Shown one piece after another: positions 14,898 through 24,059 of a stretch of DNA of 64,000 nucleotides. The first letter of the stretch is position 1. Every line of letters starts with the position of its first letter. The notes under the pieces are model-generated. The model was not told where the DNA came from and made no database searches. It saw nothing but the letters and a program-made list of their open reading frames with translations. Location of the stretch: contig NZ_JADKPN010000007.1 of assembly GCF_015352455.1 (NCBI RefSeq), forward strand, positions 124,001 to 188,000, in the 5' to 3' direction. The translations under genes were made by a program, and so were the position numbers. This DNA is from Nocardioides islandensis. Its GTDB lineage: Bacteria > Actinomycetota > Actinomycetes > Propionibacteriales > Nocardioidaceae.

Positions 14898-16726
14898 CGC
14901 ACTTCCCCCGTCAGCAGGGCGACGGCGTCGCGGGCGCGACCGTCGCTCGTGGTGAGGGCATTCTCGGCGGACGCGGCGTCCACGCGGGCGAGAATGGCGA
15001 CGAGAGCGGTCTTGGTCCGCCATCCGGCCGCCTCGAGCGCGGCCAGGGCCTCCTCGTCGCTCACGCCGGTGGCCTCGGTGAGGATGCGCTGGGCGCGCCG
15101 CCGGAGCTTGTCGTTGGCGGCGCGCAGGTCGACCATCCAGGCGCCGTAGCTCTTGCCGGTGCGCACCATCGCCCCGGTCGACAGCACGTTGAGCACGACC
15201 TTCTGCGCGGTCCCGGCCTTCATCCGCGTCGAGCCCGCGAGCACCTCCGGGCCGGTCAGCAGCTCGATCGCCACGTCGGCGACGCCGGCGATGGCCGTGC
15301 CCGGGTTGTTGACCACCGCGACCGTCGGCGCGCCCTGCTGCCGGGCGGTCTGCAGCGCGGCCAGGACGTACGGCGTCCGCCCCGACGCGGCGATGCCGAC
15401 CACGAGGTCGTCGGGTCCCGGCGCCAGCGCCTCCAGGTCCGAGCGGCCGAGGTCCTCGCGGTCCTCCGCACCCTCGACCGCCTTCGCGCCGGCCGGACCG
15501 CCACCCGCCAGGACCGCCACCACACGCTCCGGGTCGGTGCCGTAGGTCGGGGGGATCTCGGCGGCCTCCTGCGCGGCCAGCCGGCCGGGGGTGCCGGCGC
15601 CGACGTACAGGATCCGGCCTCCGGCCAGGACCGCCTTCTCGGCCAGCGCGACGGCCGCGGCGATCTCGTCGCGGGCGGCGGCGACCGCGGCCGGCACCGT
15701 CGCCTCGGCGGCGAGCAGCACGTCGACCAGCTGCTCGGGCGAGCGCTGGTCGAGGTCGTCGAGGTCGCGTCGTACCTGCTCGGTGGCGAGGTCGTCGAGC
15801 GAGTCGGCCGACCTCGCGCCGCTGGTCGTGCGGCTGACGTGCGGCTCGTGGGGCAGGTCGGTGCGCTCGGCCAGCAGCACGGCGCCGTCGAGGGACGTGC
15901 CCGCGGGCTCGGTCCAGGTCAGGTCGTCGGGCAGGCGCCGGCGCAGCCGGTCGAGGATCAGCGGGACACCGGCCAGCCCGCCGACCGCGGTGACGCGGTC
16001 GGTGCCGCTCAGGGCGGCGGCCTGGCCCAACGTCCGGGCCAGGGCGGCGCCGGCGGCGTCGAGCACCTGGAGGGCGGTGCGGTCACCCGCCTCGGCCGCG
16101 GCCACGACGTCCCGGGCGAAGGCCGCCGTCGTGGTCGCCACCTGGTCGCCGGCCGTCAGGGTGCCGGGCAGCCGCGCCAGGTCGCCGTACCTCGCCTCGG
16201 CCGCGGCGACCAACGAGGTCGGGAACCCCTGCCCGGCGACGGAGTCCAGCACGTGCCGCAGGGCGAGGCGGCCGATCCAGGAGCCGCCGCCGTCGTCGCC
16301 GAGCCAGTAGCCGCGCCCGTCCACCTGGACCAGCCCCTCGCTGCCGACGCCCAGGCCGACCGCACCGGTGCCGATCGCCACCATGGCGCCGGCACCGCCC
16401 GAGAAGGCGCCGACGTGGGACGTGACCGAGTCGGAGGCGAGCACCAGCTCGTGAGCCAGCCCCGAGAGGCGCCGCTCGAGCCCGGCGCCCGCCGCCTCCC
16501 GCCCGGCCGCGCCGACGACGAGGACGTCGACGTCGCCGGGCGGGTCGAGCTCGGCCAGCCCGGCCGCGATCGCGGCCCGGGCCGCATCGGCACCGCCGGG
16601 GTCCGCCAGCCCCCGAGTGCCGGGGACGGCGACGGTGCCGATGGGATCGCCGTCGCGCACGAGACGCACGCGGCAGTTCGTCTTCCCGAGGTCGACGGCG
16701 GCGACCAGTCGTGAGGAAGGACTCAT
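14894..16726 (-). CDS. Fused amino-sugar kinase (MurK/NagK-like) and MurNAc-6-P etherase (MurQ)
   Basis: A 610-residue two-enzyme fusion. Residues 1-~295 are a BadF/BadG-type ATPase kinase: VDLGKTNCRV at 11-20, AIGTGAVGLGVG at ~117, then GRGYWLGDDGGGSWIGR typical of GlcNAc/MurNAc kinases. Residues ~308-610 are MurQ: VGAGTPGRLAAQEAAEIPP, VEGAED, GIAASGRTPYV and EVLAGSTRMKAGTAQK. E390 and E421 have the same 31-residue spacing as E. coli MurQ E83 and E114. One usual Ser is Pro in the first loop (TPGR, not TSGR). The fusion would phosphorylate MurNAc and then cleave its lactyl ether to give GlcNAc-6-P, feeding NagA two genes on. It overlaps nagZ and anmK by four bases each. Confidence 0.92.
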   Translation of the reverse strand: MSPSSRLVAAVDLGKTNCRVRLVRDGDPIGTVAVPGTRGLADPGGADAARAAIAAGLAELDPPGDVDVLVVGAAGREAAGAGLERRLSGLAHELVLASDSVTSHVGAFSGGAGAMVAIGTGAVGLGVGSEGLVQVDGRGYWLGDDGGGSWIGRLALRHVLDSVAGQGFPTSLVAAAEARYGDLARLPGTLTAGDQVATTTAAFARDVVAAAEAGDRTALQVLDAAGAALARTLGQAAALSGTDRVTAVGGLAGVPLILDRLRRRLPDDLTWTEPAGTSLDGAVLLAERTDLPHEPHVSRTTSGARSADSLDDLATEQVRRDLDDLDQRSPEQLVDVLLAAEATVPAAVAAARDEIAAAVALAEKAVLAGGRILYVGAGTPGRLAAQEAAEIPPTYGTDPERVVAVLAGGGPAGAKAVEGAEDREDLGRSDLEALAPGPDDLVVGIAASGRTPYVLAALQTARQQGAPTVAVVNNPGTAIAGVADVAIELLTGPEVLAGSTRMKAGTAQKVVLNVLSTGAMVRTGKSYGAWMVDLRAANDKLRRRAQRILTEATGVSDEEALAALEAAGWRTKTALVAILARVDAASAENALTTSDGRARDAVALLTGEVR

Positions 16727-18090
16727 CGCCGCGCCCCCAGGATCAGGTCGGCGGCCGCCTCGGCGACGGCGCGCCCGCCTCCGTGGGTGAGCACGACGTT
16801 GTCGCCGGGCACGTCGACGTCGATGCCCGACCAGACGACGACGGTGTCGGGCCGCTCGGCGACGAGGCGGGACACCTGGGGCAGCTGGTTCGGGTACCGC
16901 GCCAGGACCACCGTCCGGCCTTCGCCCGCCCGCTGCTCCAGCAGGTCGCGGAGGTGGCGCTCGCGGTCGCCCGCGGCGATGTTGACGGCTCCGCCGAGGT
17001 CGAGGACGCGGGGCCGCTCGACCCGTACATCGCCCCGGGCCGTCACCGCGCGGGCGGCGACGTCGCCGATCCCGGTCGCCCGTCCGGTGGGCTCCTTCGC
17101 CAGCCAGGCCGTCAGGTCCGCCAGCCGGGCGGCGGCCTGCTCGAGGCGCTCGCCGGGGAGCCGGCCGTCCTCGACCGCCCTCACCAGCGCGTCGACCACG
17201 ACGCCCAGCTGACGATCGGCGTCGTAGCTCTCCGGGAACCCGGGGTTGCCGATGCAGACCAGGTCGGCGCCGGCGGCCACCGACAAGACGGCGCCCTCGC
17301 CGTGCCCGACGGTGTCGGCGATCGCCTTCATGTCGAGGGCGTCGGTGATGACCACCCCGTCGAAGCCGAGCTCCTCCCGCAGCAGGCCGAGCAGCATCGG
17401 GCTCAGGGTCGCCGGCCGCTCGTCGTACGCCGGGAAGACGACGTGCGCGGTCATGATGCAGCGCACGCCCGCGCCCACGACCGCGGCGAACGGCGCGATG
17501 TCACGATCGCGCAGCACCTCGACCGGGTCCGCCACGGTCGGGAGAGCGAGGTGCGAGTCCGTGTGGGTCGAGCCGTGCCCGGGGAAGTGCTTGGCACAGG
17601 CGGCGACCCCGCTGCCCTGCAGGCCGCTCACGAACGCCGCGCCGTGGCGGGCGACCAGGTCGGGGGCGGCGCCGAAGGACCGGACCCCGATCACGGGGTT
17701 CTCGGGGTCGGCGTTGACGTCGACGACCGGGGCGAGGTCGACGTCGACGCCGACGGCCCGCATGCGGGCGCCCATCGCGGCGGCCACGGCGTACGTCGCG
17801 TCCACGTCGTCGAGGGCGCCGAGGGCGGCATGCCCGGGGTACGGCGAGCCGTGACGCACGTCGAGGCGGGTGACGTCGCCGCCCTCCTCGTCCGACATCA
17901 CCAGCACCTGGCCCCGGGCGTGGAGGTCGGCCGCGAGCGCGGTCGCCTGGTCCTCGTCCTCCACGTTCTGCGCGAACCAGCAGACGCCGCCGAGACCGTC
18001 GTCGATCCGGCGCGCGAGCCAGTCGGGGACATGTGTGCCGGCGAAGCCGGTCACCACGGCCGCGTGCGCAAGGTTCCGGAGCTCGGTCAT
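16723..18090 (-). CDS. nagZ: Beta-N-acetylglucosaminidase (GH3, NagZ-type)
   Basis: A 455-residue GH3 enzyme that removes GlcNAc from GlcNAc-MurNAc fragments. KHFPGHGSTHTDSH is the NagZ catalytic loop with the Asp-His dyad, GVVITDALDMKAI holds the nucleophile Asp, and VMSDEEGGDVTRL and PVVDVNADPENPVIGVRSFG are typical GH3 blocks. A C-terminal ~110-residue extension follows the (beta/alpha)8 barrel. There is no signal peptide, so it is probably cytosolic. The start ATG 18090 is preferred over an upstream one at 18108 because GACGGG precedes it and the palindrome at 18103-18115 would then sit in the promoter or leader. It is the first gene of the recycling operon, just downstream of gntR. Confidence 0.9.
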   Translation of the reverse strand: MTELRNLAHAAVVTGFAGTHVPDWLARRIDDGLGGVCWFAQNVEDEDQATALAADLHARGQVLVMSDEEGGDVTRLDVRHGSPYPGHAALGALDDVDATYAVAAAMGARMRAVGVDVDLAPVVDVNADPENPVIGVRSFGAAPDLVARHGAAFVSGLQGSGVAACAKHFPGHGSTHTDSHLALPTVADPVEVLRDRDIAPFAAVVGAGVRCIMTAHVVFPAYDERPATLSPMLLGLLREELGFDGVVITDALDMKAIADTVGHGEGAVLSVAAGADLVCIGNPGFPESYDADRQLGVVVDALVRAVEDGRLPGERLEQAAARLADLTAWLAKEPTGRATGIGDVAARAVTARGDVRVERPRVLDLGGAVNIAAGDRERHLRDLLEQRAGEGRTVVLARYPNQLPQVSRLVAERPDTVVVWSGIDVDVPGDNVVLTHGGGRAVAEAAADLILGARR

Positions 18091-18102
18091 CCCGTCAGAT
18101 AA

Positions 18103-18119
18103 GACCATAGGTCTAGTCC
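18103..18119. promoter_or_regulatory. Putative GntR operator before nagZ (DasR-like)
   Basis: AGACCATAGGTCT (18103-18115) is a perfect 13-base palindrome. It overlaps GGTCTAGTCC (18110-18119), which matches the core of the DasR/NagR operator known from Streptomyces (TGGTCTAGACCA-type). It lies 13-29 bases upstream of the nagZ ATG and over the last codons of gntR. A similar palindrome (GACCATTGGT) sits at the gntR start, so both may bind the same regulator. Confidence 0.6.
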
Positions 18120-18841
18120 TGGGGGAAGATGTCGACCACGATCCGGTACCGGTCGCCGCGGTAGATCGACCGCACGAACTCGGCGATGCGTCCGTCCGAG
18201 GTCCGCGAGGTCCGCTCGAACAGGAACGCCGGGGCGCCGGCGTCCACCCCGAGCAGGTCCGCCTCCTCCGCGCTGGTCAGGCAGGGCTCGACGGTCTGGG
18301 TGCCGGACGTGATGGGCGTGCCGTACCGCGTGGCGAGGAGGTCGTAGAACGACGTGTCCTCGAGGTCCTGGCCCGTCAGACCGGGCACGACGTCGAGGGG
18401 GACGTGCAGGTCCTCCAGCGCCATCGGCTGCTCGTCGGCCATGCGCAGGCGCCGTACGTGCAGGACGTTCGCATGCGGGGGTACGCCGAGCAGGCCGGCG
18501 AGCATCACGCCGGCCGGCGAAGTGCGCGCGAAGACGGTGTGCCCGCCCGGGCGCAGACCGCGGGCCCGCATGTCCGCCGAGAAGGAGGTCGCCGTCAGCC
18601 GCTGGGTCACCTTCGGCGCCGCCACGAAGGTTCCCGACCCCTGGCGACGGATCAGCCGCTGTTCGGCCACCAGCTGGTCGACCACCCGCCGCAACGTCAT
18701 CCGCGCGACGCCGAGGTCGCGGGCCAGGTCGCGCTCCACCGGCAGCGGCTCTCCCGGCGAGAGTCCCGCCATCAGCTCCTCGATGCCGGCGCGGAGCTGC
18801 CGCTGCTTGGCGGTCTCCCGCCCGGCGTCCACGGAGCTCAT
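18113..18841 (-). CDS. GntR/HutC-family transcriptional regulator
   Basis: A 242-residue regulator. Residues ~8-72 form the winged helix DNA-binding domain (LPVERDLARDLGVARMTLRRVVDQLVAEQ, then RRQGSGTFVA); residues ~85-240 form a UTRA ligand domain. HutC-subfamily members of this layout (DasR, NagR) sense GlcNAc-6-P or GlcN-6-P. Its position just before nagZ suggests it controls the recycling operon and responds to one of those intermediates. The start is set at 18841; a further in-frame ATG at 18859 would place the palindrome at 18842-18854 inside the coding region. Confidence 0.9.
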   Translation of the reverse strand: MSSVDAGRETAKQRQLRAGIEELMAGLSPGEPLPVERDLARDLGVARMTLRRVVDQLVAEQRLIRRQGSGTFVAAPKVTQRLTATSFSADMRARGLRPGGHTVFARTSPAGVMLAGLLGVPPHANVLHVRRLRMADEQPMALEDLHVPLDVVPGLTGQDLEDTSFYDLLATRYGTPITSGTQTVEPCLTSAEEADLLGVDAGAPAFLFERTSRTSDGRIAEFVRSIYRGDRYRIVVDIFPQD

Positions 18842-18854
18842 GGACCATTGGTAC
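18842..18854. promoter_or_regulatory. Putative autoregulatory operator at the gntR start
   Basis: GGACCATTGGTAC is an imperfect palindrome (GGACC/GGTAC around ATT) directly upstream of the gntR start codon. It shares GACCATWGGT with the site before nagZ at 18103-18115. Binding here would block gntR transcription or initiation. Confidence 0.5.
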
Positions 18855-18897
18855 AGCAACGGTGCGCCCGGAGCCAGCGTGCGCCCACATCCCGAGG

Positions 18898-18971
18898 TGC
18901 CCCCGCTGGGGTTCGAACCCAGACTGGACCGCTTTTAAGGCGGCTTCCTCTACCGGTTGGGATACGGGGGC
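18898..18971 (-). tRNA. tRNA with anticodon UAA (Leu by code), short variable region
   Basis: A 74-base tRNA fold on the minus strand. The acceptor stem GCCCCCG/CGGGGGC is perfect and the unpaired base is A. The D loop has the GG pair, and the anticodon stem GCCGC/GCGGT encloses CTTAAAA, giving anticodon UAA. The T arm CTGGG-TTCGAAC-CCCAG is perfect. The variable region is only about five bases, whereas leucine tRNAs normally have a long variable arm. No CCA is encoded. Its first 22 bases overlap the 3' end of the uracil-DNA glycosylase gene. Confidence 0.8.
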
Positions 18972-19807
18972 CGACTCATTCTCGCCGCACGGCCGAGCAC
19001 GTCGTCGAGCATGGGCTCGGTGAGCCTGCCGGTGAAGGTGTTCTGCTGGCTGGGGTGGTAGCAGCCGAGCAACGTCACCGAGTGGCCGGAGTCCTGGGCG
19101 AGCTCGGCCGAGGCGCCGTGGCCGAACCTGGGGCGGGGGCGCGGCACGACGTACCCGGCCGCGGCGAGGGCGTCGAGGGCGCCGGTCCAGCCGAAGGAGC
19201 CGAGGGCGACGACGACGCACAGCGACGACGCGACGAGGGCGATCTCCTGGCGGATCCAGGGCCGGCAGGTGTCGCGCTCCACCACCGTCGGCTTGTTGAG
19301 AGGCGGGGCGCAGCGCACGGTCGCCACCATCCGGGCGCCGATGAGGCGCTGCCCGTCGCCCGCGTGCTCGGAGGAGGCCTGAGCCGCCAGGCCGACCCGG
19401 TGCAGCGACGCGAACAGCCAGTCCCCCGAGGAGTCGCCGGTGAACACCCGGCCGGTCCGGTTGCCGCCGTTGGCCGCCGGCGCCAGACCGACGATCAGCA
19501 CCGTCGGCGCCGACGAGCCCCAGCCGGCGATCGGCCGGCCCCAGTAGGGCTGGTCGGCGAACGAGGCCCGCTTCTCGACCGCGACCTGCTCCCGCCACGC
19601 CACCAGCCGGGGGCAGGCCGAGCAGACCGAGACCCGGGCGTCGAGCTCGCCGAGGTCGTCCACCACCGCCAGGCGGCGCACGTCGTCGGCCGACGTGGCG
19701 ACCGGCGTCGAGGGCGACGCGGGGTCGTCCGGCCAGCCCGTACCTGCCGGCACCGGCGAGTCGAAGAGGTCGCCGGTGAGCGGATGCCTCAGCGGACCAT
19801 CGACCAT
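18950..19807 (-). CDS. Uracil-DNA glycosylase, family 5 (UdgB type)
   Basis: A 285-residue repair enzyme that removes uracil and other deaminated bases from DNA. Motif A is GLAPAANGGNRTGRVFTGD, in which the usual catalytic polar residue is replaced by Ala as in family 5; motif B is YHPSQQNTFTGRLT. VCSACPR near residue 60 begins the cysteine set for a [4Fe-4S] cluster. The start at ATG 19807 gives a 19-base overlap with the upstream ppx gene. The stop codon lies within the D loop of the neighbouring tRNA gene, which is unusual. No sign of decay in the coding frame. Confidence 0.9.
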   Translation of the reverse strand: MVDGPLRHPLTGDLFDSPVPAGTGWPDDPASPSTPVATSADDVRRLAVVDDLGELDARVSVCSACPRLVAWREQVAVEKRASFADQPYWGRPIAGWGSSAPTVLIVGLAPAANGGNRTGRVFTGDSSGDWLFASLHRVGLAAQASSEHAGDGQRLIGARMVATVRCAPPLNKPTVVERDTCRPWIRQEIALVASSLCVVVALGSFGWTGALDALAAAGYVVPRPRPRFGHGASAELAQDSGHSVTLLGCYHPSQQNTFTGRLTEPMLDDVLGRAARMSRPPYPNR

Positions 19808-20709
19808 GCGATCCCGTCCAGGATGTCGGCCTCGGAGGCGACCAGGGTGGCGGCCGAGCACCGCGCCAGCACCCGGCTGAGGATCAGCCCGCCCGCTCCA
19901 AGCACGTCGACGCGGCCGGGGTGCATCCACGGGAACGCCATCCGCTCCTCGATCGACATCCCCACCAGCCGGTCGACGAAGGCCAGCACGTCGGCAGCGA
20001 GTACCTCCGCCTGGTCGATGACGGACTTGTCGTACGTCGGCAGGTCCAGCACCCCCGCCGTGATCGACAGGACGGTGCCGGCGACGCCGACCACCGTCGC
20101 CGCCGAGGCGAGGTCGACCGGACAGTCGTCCAGGTGCGCGTCGATGGCGGCGACGCAGGCGGCGACCTCCGACGACGTCGGCGGGTCGGTCCGCAGGTAC
20201 CTCTCGTGCATCCGCACCGAGCCCATGTCGATCGACTCCCCGGCCACGGGTCCGGTCGCGTCGCCCAGCACCAGCTCGGTCGAGCCCCCGCCGATGTCGA
20301 CGACGAGGACCGGGTACGCCGGTGGCGTGCGCAGGTTCCGTACCGCGCCGTCGTACGCCAGCGCCGCCTCCTCCGACCCGGTCAGCACCTCCGGCCACAC
20401 GCCCAGCCGCTCGTGCACTCCCGACGCGAAGACCGACGCGTTCGAGGAGTCCCGCGTCGCCGACGTCGCGCAGAACCGCATCCGCGACACGGGGTGCTGA
20501 GCGACCAGCGCGGCGTACTCGTCGATCGCCGCGAACGTCCGTTCGAGCGCCTCGTCGGCCAGCCGGCCGGTCGCGTCGACGCCCTGACCGAGCCGCACGA
20601 TCCGCGACTCGCGCACGGCGACGTCCGGGAGCGCGCCGATCAGCAGCTTGATCGTGTTGGTGCCGCAGTCGAACGCCGCGACCACGTCAGACCCGGATCG
20701 ATCAGACAC
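19789..20709 (-). CDS. ppx: Ppx/GppA-family exopolyphosphatase
   Basis: A 306-residue phosphatase of the ASKHA fold that degrades inorganic polyphosphate and/or pppGpp. Typical blocks are FDCGTNTIKLLI near the N-terminus, RFCATSATRDSSNA, LVVDIGGGSTELVLG (~residue 140) and VGVAGTVLSI. It is the short form lacking the C-terminal HD domain, like mycobacterial Ppx. It belongs to the conserved actinobacterial block eno-ftsB-DUF501-ppx on one strand, overlapping DUF501 by eight bases upstream and the uracil glycosylase gene by 19 bases downstream. Confidence 0.92.
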   Translation of the reverse strand: MSDRSGSDVVAAFDCGTNTIKLLIGALPDVAVRESRIVRLGQGVDATGRLADEALERTFAAIDEYAALVAQHPVSRMRFCATSATRDSSNASVFASGVHERLGVWPEVLTGSEEAALAYDGAVRNLRTPPAYPVLVVDIGGGSTELVLGDATGPVAGESIDMGSVRMHERYLRTDPPTSSEVAACVAAIDAHLDDCPVDLASAATVVGVAGTVLSITAGVLDLPTYDKSVIDQAEVLAADVLAFVDRLVGMSIEERMAFPWMHPGRVDVLGAGGLILSRVLARCSAATLVASEADILDGIAWSMVR

Positions 20710-21181
20710 AGGGACCGCTCTCCCACCACGGCTCCACCAGCGACAGCACCTCGTCGCCCAGCGGGTTCACGCCCGGCCCGGCCGCCAGCGCGTGGGCCGC
20801 CAGCACGTGCAGGCACTTCACGCGGTCCGGCATCCCGCCCGCCGAGATCCCCTCGATCTCCTGCACGGTTCCCAGGGCGGACCGGTCCGCCAGGTAGGCC
20901 TCGTGCGCCGCGCGATAGGAGGCCGCCAGCTCCTCGTCGGAGGACAGCCGCGCCTCCATCTCCTTCATCAGCCCCGACCCCTCGAGGGTGCCGATCAGCG
21001 AGGCGGCGCGCGGACAGGTCAGGTAGTACGTCGTCGGGAACGGCGTCCCGTCCGGCAGCCGGGGCTCGGTGGCGACCACGTCCGGGTTCCCGCAGGGGCA
21101 CCGGTGACCGACCGCGTGGACGGCCCGCGGCTCGCGGCCGAGCTGGGCCGCGACGGCCGCCTCGTCGTCGGGCGAGATCAC
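20702..21181 (-). CDS. DUF501 protein
   Basis: A 159-residue protein of the DUF501 family, found almost only in actinobacteria and almost always between ftsB and ppx. Visible features are the GHRCPCGNPDVVATEPRL stretch with two Cys, YYLTCPRA with a third Cys, and GMPDRVKCLHVLAAHALA with a Cys-His pair. A metal site is possible. It has no signal peptide or membrane segment. Function is unknown; the position next to the divisome gene ftsB and the polyphosphatase gene is its best clue. Confidence 0.88.
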   Translation of the reverse strand: MISPDDEAAVAAQLGREPRAVHAVGHRCPCGNPDVVATEPRLPDGTPFPTTYYLTCPRAASLIGTLEGSGLMKEMEARLSSDEELAASYRAAHEAYLADRSALGTVQEIEGISAGGMPDRVKCLHVLAAHALAAGPGVNPLGDEVLSLVEPWWESGPCV

Positions 21182-21188
21182 GGGTCGA

Positions 21189-21836
21189 TCATGGCCCGAT
21201 CTTCGTCAGCGGCTCCGGCTTGTCCTCCGGAGCGGGCGGGTCGCCGGCGAGCTTCACCGAGTCCCAGGCCGTCTCCCACCACGCCGTCGGCTCCTTGACG
21301 ATCACCTCGCGCTTCGGCTGGAGCTCGGTCTGCGACTCCAGCGGCTTGCCGTCGGCGCCGAGGACGACGTACGACGTCTCGCCCGGCATCAGGTACCCGA
21401 ACCGCGCCCGGGCCTGGCTCTGGACGTACGCCGGGTCGCGCCACCGGGCCTTCTCCCGCTCGAGCGCGTTGATGTCGGACTCGCTCTGCGCGATCTGCTC
21501 CTTCAGCGCCTGGATGTGGTCGCGCTGCTGGAGGTAGGCCTTGAGCGAGGAGGCGAAGCTGACCGTCAGCACCGCGACCACCAGCACCAGGACGGCCGCC
21601 CGTCCGGTCAGCCGGGGTCGCCAGCGCCGTCTCTCGCCGGTCGGGCCCGCGGGAACGCGCGGCGTCGAGCCGGTCGTCACCCACGGCGCCGAGCGGACCT
21701 CGGTCTCCGGCGCGTCGTCGGGTACCGGGACGCGGACGGCCCGCGCCGGGCGCGCGGACCCGCGCTGCCCGGGACGACGCGTCGTGCGCGCCGACCCACC
21801 GGGCGCGCGCGACGTACGTCGGTCGGGCTTCGGCAC
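21189..21836 (-). CDS. ftsB: FtsB/DivIC-like septum formation initiator
   Basis: A 215-residue single-pass division protein. A long basic, disordered N-terminus (~1-75) leads to one membrane segment (~79-98, AVLVLVVAVLTVSF) and then a coiled coil (YLQQRDHIQALKEQIAQSESDINALEREKARW). It ends with the conserved RFGYLMPGETSYVV block of the DivIC/FtsB family. In actinobacteria this protein pairs with FtsL and FtsQ at the septum. It has the expected place between eno (31 bases upstream) and DUF501 (seven bases downstream). Confidence 0.9.
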   Translation of the reverse strand: MPKPDRRTSRAPGGSARTTRRPGQRGSARPARAVRVPVPDDAPETEVRSAPWVTTGSTPRVPAGPTGERRRWRPRLTGRAAVLVLVVAVLTVSFASSLKAYLQQRDHIQALKEQIAQSESDINALEREKARWRDPAYVQSQARARFGYLMPGETSYVVLGADGKPLESQTELQPKREVIVKEPTAWWETAWDSVKLAGDPPAPEDKPEPLTKIGP

Positions 21837-21867
21837 GTGGTCGAGTCTGCCGGACCCGACCCGCGAA

Positions 21868-23247
<1,380 letters not shown>

Positions 23248-23249
23248 TC

Positions 23250-24059
23250 ATGGCTGATCAGGTGGCGGAAGTGGCCGCGATGTTCGACCGGCTCGCCGGC
23301 ACCTACGACCAGACGGGTGTGCCCTACTACGCCGTCATCGCGGGTGGCCTGGTCGACCGGCTGCGCGTGCAGCCCGGCGAGCGGGTGCTCGACATCGGGG
23401 CCGGCCGCGGGGCCGCGACGCTCCCGCTGGCCGAGGCGGTCGGCGACGGCGGACGGGTCGATGCGATCGACCTCGCGCCGGGGATGGTCGAGCACCTCGC
23501 CCGCGACACCGCGGACCTCCCGCAGGTGCACGTCGAGCTCGGCGACGCCACCGACCCCCACCCGCCCGGGGCGCCGTACGACGCCGTCTCCGCGTCGCTC
23601 GTCGTGTTCTTCCTGCCGGACCCGGTGGCGGCCCTGGCCCGCTGGCGGGCCCTGCTCCGCGACGGAGGCCGGCTCGGGCTGGCGACGTTCCAGCCGTGGT
23701 CGGGCGCGTGGCAGGAGCTCGACGCGCTGACCCAGGAGTTCACCGTGCAGCAGTCGACGATCGCGCGGCAGCCCGGCGCCTTCGACACGGACGCGGGCGT
23801 GGAGGGGTTGCTCACCGACGCGGGGTACGGCGAGGCGCGCACCGAGCTCGCGACGTACCGCGTCCCGTTCGCCGACGTCGAGGAGTGGGTGCGCTGGTCG
23901 CGGGCCGGCACGGTGATGGGCGGGATCTGGAACCGCACCGACCCGGCCGACCACCCGGAGATCCTGCGTCGCGCGACCGGGATCCTCGAGGGCACCCGCG
24001 ACGCCGACGGCCGGCTCGGTCTCGAGGTCGGCGCCCGCTACACCTTCGGGGTCAGGTGA
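23250..24059 (+). CDS. SAM-dependent methyltransferase, class I
   Basis: A 269-residue cytosolic methyltransferase. VLDIGAGRGAATLPLAEAV near residue 45 is the SAM-binding motif I, VDAIDLAPGMVE is motif II with the acidic ribose contact, and YDAVSASLVVFFLPDP and LRDGGRLGLATF are the later motifs. The N-terminal FDRLAGTYDQTGVPYY is like the UbiE/methyltransferase 11 group. The acceptor is unknown. The gene is divergent from eno and converges with the MFS gene, overlapping its end by eight bases. Confidence 0.88.
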   Translation: MADQVAEVAAMFDRLAGTYDQTGVPYYAVIAGGLVDRLRVQPGERVLDIGAGRGAATLPLAEAVGDGGRVDAIDLAPGMVEHLARDTADLPQVHVELGDATDPHPPGAPYDAVSASLVVFFLPDPVAALARWRALLRDGGRLGLATFQPWSGAWQELDALTQEFTVQQSTIARQPGAFDTDAGVEGLLTDAGYGEARTELATYRVPFADVEEWVRWSRAGTVMGGIWNRTDPADHPEILRRATGILEGTRDADGRLGLEVGARYTFGVR

